Assembly (NCBI GenBank): GCA_031289875.1
Contig: JAITOO010000065.1
Location: 1-11,964, forward strand
Direction of reading: 5' to 3'
From: Flavobacteriaceae bacterium
GTDB taxonomy: Bacteria; Bacteroidota; Bacteroidia; Flavobacteriales; Weeksellaceae
Length of the DNA: 11,964 nt
The notes under the pieces are model-generated. The model was not told the origin of the DNA and did not search any database. It saw only the letters and a list, made by a program, of their open reading frames with translations. Shown piece after piece: positions 7,840 through 11,964 of the stretch (position 1 is its first letter; each line of letters starts with the position of its first letter). Both the position numbers and the translations under genes were made by a program.

Positions 7840-7871
7840 GTCTGAAATTTCAAAAATGATTAGTACCTTTG
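7840..7871 (+). promoter_or_regulatory. Promoter of pfkA (and probably gapA)
   Basis: TCTG (7841-7844) lies 19 bp before TACCTTTG (7864-7871), giving a start near 7877 and a leader of about 20 nt. The element is an inverted near-copy (22 of 32 positions) of the Nudix gene promoter. A 10-bp palindrome, TGAAATTTCA (7843-7852), overlaps the -33 box. Confidence 0.7.
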
Positions 7872-7872
7872 T

Positions 7873-7886
7873 ATAGAAAATTCTAT
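7873..7886. promoter_or_regulatory. Inverted repeat at the pfkA transcription start, possible operator
   Basis: ATAGAA-AA-TTCTAT is a perfect 6-bp inverted repeat lying one base after the -7 box, across the predicted start point. A repressor bound here would block initiation. AT-rich sequence makes short palindromes common, so this is a candidate only. Confidence 0.35.
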
Positions 7887-7896
7887 TGAGAAAATA

Positions 7897-8892
7897 ATGA
7901 CAAAAAAGAACACATTAAAAATTAAAAAAATAGGAGTTCTGACCTCGGGAGGAGATTCTCCCGGCATGAATGCCGCCATCCGTTCCGTTGTCAGGTCTGC
8001 TTCCTATTACGGCATCGAATGCTGCGGAATCCGTTTGGGTTATGAAGGGCTTATCAACGGCAATGTAGTAGAAATGGGTCCCCGTTCCGTAAAAAACCTT
8101 ATCAATCGAGGAGGAACAGAACTGAAATCTGCACGTTCCGCAGAGTTCCGCACCGTAGAAGGACGGCAGAAAGCAGCAGAAACCGTAAAAAAATACGGCA
8201 TCGACGCACTGGTAGTCATCGGCGGAGACGGCTCTTTCACAGGCGGAATGATTTTTCAACAGGAACAAGGCGTGCCTTTCATCGGCATTCCGGGAACTAT
8301 CGACAACGACATTTTCGGGACAGATTACACGTTGGGTTACGACACGGCGTTGAACACAGCCGTAGAAGCTATTGACAAAATCCGAGATACGGCGACTTCC
8401 CATAACCGTGTTTTCTTCGTCGAAGTGATGGGGCGCGACGCAGGCTTCATTGCGCTGAACAGCGGCATTGCCACAGGTGCGCTGGACATTCTGATACCCG
8501 AAGTGAGAGATAACATCGAAGACCTCTTCGCTACGTTTGAAAACGCTCAGAAAAACGGAAAAAGTTCGAGCATCGTTGTTGTAGCGGAAGGAGAAAAACT
8601 CGGCGGAGTGTATGACTTGGCGAAATTCACCAAAATGAAATATCCCGAATTTGATGTGCGCGTAACCGTTTTAGGGCATATCCAGAGAGGAGGAACGCCG
8701 ACAGTTGCCGACCGCGTGCTGGCTTCCCGTCTCGGTTTGGCTGCCGTAGAAGGTTTGATGGAAGGAAAATCCAACGTTATGGCAGGAATACAATCTAACA
8801 AAGTGGTTTTCACTCCGATAGAAGAAGCTATCAAAAAACAGAATGAAATTGACAAAGACTTAATAAAATTGGCTGATATTTTGGCTATTTAA
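7897..8892 (+). CDS. pfkA: ATP-dependent 6-phosphofructokinase
   Basis: PfkA phosphorylates fructose 6-phosphate to fructose 1,6-bisphosphate in the cytoplasm, the committed step of glycolysis. The 331-residue product shows the ATP-binding start LTSGGDSPGMNAAIRS (15-30), GGDGS (109-113), the catalytic segment PGTIDND (132-138, with general base Asp136), MGRDAGF (178-184) and HIQRGG (261-266). Gly in GGDG and Gly133 in PGTIDND are the residues typical of ATP users; PPi-dependent enzymes have Asp and Lys there. Length is close to the roughly 320 residues of bacterial PfkA. The start agrees with the promoter 26 bp upstream. gapA follows after 45 bp, so the two are probably co-transcribed, and the divergent Nudix regulator is the obvious candidate controller. 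No defect is seen. Confidence 0.97.
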   Translation: MTKKNTLKIKKIGVLTSGGDSPGMNAAIRSVVRSASYYGIECCGIRLGYEGLINGNVVEMGPRSVKNLINRGGTELKSARSAEFRTVEGRQKAAETVKKYGIDALVVIGGDGSFTGGMIFQQEQGVPFIGIPGTIDNDIFGTDYTLGYDTALNTAVEAIDKIRDTATSHNRVFFVEVMGRDAGFIALNSGIATGALDILIPEVRDNIEDLFATFENAQKNGKSSSIVVVAEGEKLGGVYDLAKFTKMKYPEFDVRVTVLGHIQRGGTPTVADRVLASRLGLAAVEGLMEGKSNVMAGIQSNKVVFTPIEEAIKKQNEIDKDLIKLADILAI

Positions 8893-9945
<1,053 letters not shown>

Positions 9946-10015
9946 CCAACTTTTAACTGTCTAATTTCATTCTAAATAACCGTTACAGGTTTAAAAGATA
10001 AAATTAGCATTTATA

Positions 10016-10057
10016 TCAGAGAGATGATAACTAAGTTATCATCTCTCTGACTTTTTT
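10016..10057 (+). terminator. Strong Rho-independent terminator after gapA
   Basis: Arms 10016-10031 and 10035-10050 are perfectly complementary over 16 bp (TCAGAGAGATGATAAC and its complement) around a three-base TAA loop. A CTTTTTT tract follows immediately. It closes the pfkA-gapA unit. The 70 bp between the gapA stop and the hairpin also hold a 7-bp inverted pair, CTAATTT (9961-9967) and AAATTAG (10001-10007). Confidence 0.9.
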
Positions 10058-10135
10058 ATAAGATTTGAGTTTCATGCAGTTTTTAGGTAGCGTTCTACAA
10101 AGTTGCTACATTAAACAAAGTTGAAATATACTAAT

Positions 10136-10387
10136 TTAGCCATTAGAAAGAAAATTGCACAGTCTATTCAAATAAGCATACCGTTTTTCTTTATCCTTTA
10201 TCCTGTTGCACCCCAATTTTATGTTTACCTGCCGCTCCAATCTCGCCGTGTCAGGATTTCTAAAAAACCAGCGTATGTACCAATTCTTAGAAACGTCTCC
10301 GTCGGCATCGTATATATTTATTGAATAAGGTTTCATAAGTGGTACGAAAAGGGGTACTTTTTTTAACGATTTTAAGATTTTAATCAT
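10136..10387 (-). pseudogene. Remnant of a tyrosine-recombinase (integrase) N-terminal region
   Basis: An 83-codon frame on the minus strand encodes, from an internal Met18, MKPYSINIYDADGDVSKNWY and then IRWFFRNPDTARLERQVNI and GCNRIKDKEKR. The pattern DGDxSKxWYIxW, RNPxTxxxER and NRIKDxxxR is one I recognise from the arm-binding N-terminus of integrases on Bacteroidetes mobile elements, which are usually around 400 residues. The frame stops after LSNG, where intact relatives continue into the core-binding domain. No catalytic R-H-R-Y region can follow, because only about 85 bp separate the stop from the gapA terminator. It reads away from the 3' end of the tRNA-Met gene 54 bp upstream, the usual position of an integrase at a tRNA attachment site. 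A short real protein is possible but less likely. The homology call is from memory of the motif. Confidence 0.6.
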
Positions 10388-10388
10388 A

Positions 10389-10424
10389 ATAAAGTGCGAT
10401 TTGAAATCTTAAATCGCACTTTAT
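10389..10424 (-). terminator. Hairpin downstream of tRNA-Met
   Basis: Arms 10389-10402 and 10411-10424 are perfectly complementary over 14 bp (ATAAAGTGCGATTT and its complement) with an 8-nt loop, 17 nt after the tRNA 3' end. The T-tract after it on the minus strand is interrupted (TTTATTATG). It probably ends the tRNA transcript and separates it from the integrase remnant, whose ATG starts only two bases beyond. Confidence 0.7.
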
Positions 10425-10441
10425 CAGTAATTTACGCTTTG

Positions 10442-10515
10442 TAGCGAGGAGCGGAATTGAACCGCCGACCTTTGGGTTATGAATCCAACGCTCTAACCAT
10501 CTGAGCTACCTCGCC
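10442..10515 (-). tRNA. tRNA-Met (anticodon CAT), elongator type
   Basis: The minus strand folds as a full 74-nt cloverleaf. The acceptor stem is GGCGAGG/CCTCGCT, with a G1-U72 wobble. The D arm is GCTC-AGATGGTTA-GAGC. The anticodon arm is TTGGA-TTCATAA-CCCAA, with an A31/C39 mismatch. The variable loop is AGGTC, the T arm is GGCGG-TTCAATT-CCGCT, and the discriminator is A. The anticodon CAT is at 10481-10479. CCA is not encoded. The closed G1-U72 acceptor end and overall sequence fit elongator Met rather than initiator; tRNA-Ile2 with a modified CAT seems unlikely from the anticodon stem. Confidence 0.95.
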
Positions 10516-10527
10516 GTTTTGAGAGTG

Positions 10528-10558
10528 CAAATATAGAGTGATTTCGCCAATTTGCAAA
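10528..10558 (-). promoter_or_regulatory. Promoter of tRNA-Met
   Basis: On the minus strand TTTG (10558-10555), 19 bp, then TATATTTG (10535-10528) is an exact Bacteroidetes -33/-7 pair. Transcription would start about 6-9 nt before the mature tRNA 5' end at 10515. It is the best consensus promoter in the window. Confidence 0.85.
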
Positions 10559-10593
10559 ATTTCTTAGGATTTATTTCTTCTAATCAAATAAAC

Positions 10594-10623
10594 AAAAAAT
10601 GGTCGAAAAAAATCTTCCGACCA
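10594..10623 (-). terminator. Terminator downstream of gldJ
   Basis: On the minus strand TGGTCG (10623-10618) pairs with CGACCA (10605-10600) across a 12-nt loop, followed by six T (10599-10594). It lies 39 bp after the gldJ stop and before the tRNA promoter, so it should end gldJ transcription. Confidence 0.7.
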
Positions 10624-10662
10624 CTCATGATTAATAATCCTCTCTTTTATTATAATTAAATT

Positions 10663-11964
10663 TTATTTTTTAGGCACGCCTCTTTTAGTTTTGTTTTTGG
10701 AACTTTCTTTGCCTCTGTGGTCTTGCGCCACACGGAAGCCTAACCATGAAGCAGCTTTGCTTTCGTCCATATAGCGGCGTTGTCCCGGATCTAACCAATA
10801 AACAGTGTCGTTCCAAGAACCGCCTTTGATAACTCTTGTATGGTTGCTGATGTTAGTGGTTCTTTGTTTTGGGTCCTTGATGAGAAGTACGCCTGTGTTT
10901 CCGGCTGAGATGCTGCCTGCATCTACAACCCATCTTCTTTCAGGGGCATTGTAAAAATTGAAAAGTCCGTTGCTGGTATCCTCTCTTCCTCCGCCTACTT
11001 CCAATGATGATTGAAAATCTCCGTCTCGAAAGTTTATAGCATCTTCTACCATATCTTTTCTGAAATTTCCCGGAAGTGAGGAATATACAACTCTTCCATC
11101 AGACAAAGTGTCATATCTCATAGTTTCAGCAGTTATTTTGACAATGCCTGATTCATCGCTAATATGAGTCGAATAAACGTTTCCTCGATAGTAGTTGAAA
11201 TCGTTACCATCAGTATCAATAATAGGGCGGTACACGTCTTGTACCCATTCAGCAACGTTTCCGTACATTCCGTAAATTCCAAAGTTATTTGAAGGATAAG
11301 ATTTCACATCAGAAGTGATGGCATTTCCATCATTAGGCCAGCCGCCAATACCGCTATAATCTCCTTCTCCGTATTTAAAATTTTCAAGGAACATGCCTCT
11401 GTTTCGACCTTTCTTTTTGCGCAGTGTGTTAGCTATTACGTCTTTACCTTGCACGAGATTGTATTCTCTGTCTCCCGCTTCTCCCAAAGCAGCGTATTCC
11501 CATTCGGCTTCGCTTGGAAGTCTAAATTTGGCAACTAAATTTGCCTGCGAACTTTTGTTGGCAGTAATGATGCGGTGATTTTTACTTGTGATGCCGCTCT
11601 GCTGGGCAAGTTTCTTTTGATTTATTACATCTGCTAATGCAGGGTCGTTGTATTTGTATTTTTCTGCGGTAAAAGAGGGCATACCGTCGGCATTGTAGGA
11701 GTCCTGTTCATAAATATTTTTATTAATGATGCCTTTTTCCATTGCGGCTCTTTCATTGGTTCTATCAGTCAGCCATTCGCAGTATCTTTGCGCTTGCAGC
11801 CAGCTCACGCCTACTACCGGATAATAATCAAACTGAGGAGTGCGAAAATATTCTTCTGAATAAATGTCGTTCCGTGAAAGTTTATTTCCCCAAACCAAAG
11901 TATCAGGCAGTGCGCCTAAGTATATCTGTTGATAAATAGGCTCTTGCGGAGGGAAGACGTATTT
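10663..11964 (-). CDS. gldJ: Gliding-motility/type IX secretion lipoprotein GldJ, C-terminal 434 residues (runs off right edge)
   Basis: The frame stays open to the window edge, so the N-terminus, including the expected lipoprotein signal, is outside. The visible part starts KYVFPPQEPIYQQIYLGALP and has the formylglycine-generating-enzyme-like (SUMF1) fold: YYPVVGVSWLQAQRYCEW, RLPSEAEWEYAALG, NNFGIYGMYGNVAEWVQDVY, YRGNVYST, RVIKGGSWNDTVYWLDPGQR and WLGFRVAQDHR. The YLGALPDTLVW start and the NFRKDMVEDAINFRDGD segment fit GldJ better than its paralogue GldK. Only one cysteine is visible, so the oxidase chemistry of true formylglycine enzymes is not expected. GldJ is an outer-membrane lipoprotein of the type IX secretion and gliding machinery that stabilises GldK. 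The end is a lysine-rich tail (KESSKNKTKRGVPKK). The terminator at 10594-10623 follows. Confidence 0.85.
   Translation of the reverse strand, partial: KYVFPPQEPIYQQIYLGALPDTLVWGNKLSRNDIYSEEYFRTPQFDYYPVVGVSWLQAQRYCEWLTDRTNERAAMEKGIINKNIYEQDSYNADGMPSFTAEKYKYNDPALADVINQKKLAQQSGITSKNHRIITANKSSQANLVAKFRLPSEAEWEYAALGEAGDREYNLVQGKDVIANTLRKKKGRNRGMFLENFKYGEGDYSGIGGWPNDGNAITSDVKSYPSNNFGIYGMYGNVAEWVQDVYRPIIDTDGNDFNYYRGNVYSTHISDESGIVKITAETMRYDTLSDGRVVYSSLPGNFRKDMVEDAINFRDGDFQSSLEVGGGREDTSNGLFNFYNAPERRWVVDAGSISAGNTGVLLIKDPKQRTTNISNHTRVIKGGSWNDTVYWLDPGQRRYMDESKAASWLGFRVAQDHRGKESSKNKTKRGVPKK

Noticed and set aside
7915..8403. 162-codon minus-strand frame opposite pfkA
   Set aside because: Shadow of a strongly conserved glycolytic gene, with no start signal or recognisable domain.
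7897..8892. pfkA as a pyrophosphate-dependent phosphofructokinase
   Set aside because: GGDGS and PGTIDND carry the glycines typical of ATP users, not the Asp and Lys of PPi enzymes.
10442..10515. tRNA-Ile2 read by a modified CAT anticodon
   Set aside because: The anticodon stem TTGGA/CCCAA and acceptor sequence resemble Bacteroidetes elongator tRNA-Met; the typical Ile2 sequence differs.
11896..11898. TTG as the start of the gldJ coding region
   Set aside because: The frame continues open with GldJ-like sequence (YLGALPDTLVW) to the window edge, so the TTG is an internal leucine codon and the gene is partial.
10663..11964. Formylglycine-generating enzyme or sulfatase-modifying factor
   Set aside because: It shares the fold, but only one cysteine is visible and the specific segments match the gliding lipoprotein GldJ.

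Overview
The window looks like chromosomal DNA from a member of the Bacteroidota (Bacteroidetes). Four things support this: a type IX secretion/gliding lipoprotein (GldJ), a large Bacteroidetes-style TamB next to tsaD, a winged-helix Nudix regulator of the kind common in this phylum, and several promoters of the phylum-specific form (TTTG-like -33 box, about 19 bp, TAnnTTTG -7 box). The clearest promoter precedes a tRNA-Met gene (TTTG-N19-TATATTTG). Shine-Dalgarno sequences are mostly absent, as is usual in the phylum.

Layout, left to right. Positions 1-177 (minus) hold the first 59 codons of an IS1-type InsA-like zinc-finger transposase protein that runs off the left edge, with its own promoter. 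tsaD (315-1331, minus) and tamB (1335-5840, plus) are divergent, with only three bases between their start codons. Downstream of tamB is a DUF362 lipoprotein gene (5913-6950, plus) with its own promoter. It converges on a Nudix-winged-helix transcription regulator gene (7047-7754, minus). That regulator is divergent from a glycolytic pair, pfkA (7897-8892) and gapA (8938-9945), which ends in a strong 16-bp hairpin terminator. From 10136 to 10387 (minus) lies a short remnant of a tyrosine-recombinase N-terminus, directly downstream of a tRNA-Met(CAT) gene (10442-10515, minus). The right edge holds the last 434 codons of gldJ (10663-11964, minus), followed by a terminator.

How the parts fit. 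TsaD belongs to tRNA t6A synthesis, TamB to the outer-membrane biogenesis machinery, PfkA and GapA to glycolysis, and GldJ to type IX secretion and gliding. Most of the window is core genome. The accessory traces are the IS1-type element at the left edge and the integrase relic at the tRNA.

The most interesting local signal is the 142-bp gap between the Nudix regulator and pfkA. The two divergent promoters are inverted near-copies of each other (GTCTG-N14-ATTAGTA-NN-TTTG). Two palindromes sit at the pfkA side. The regulator's Nudix box lacks catalytic residues. Together these suggest a ligand-sensing regulator that controls itself and the upper/lower glycolysis operon. This is an inference from layout and motifs, not a demonstrated function. 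I found no CRISPR array, no defence system and no wholly novel multi-gene system.
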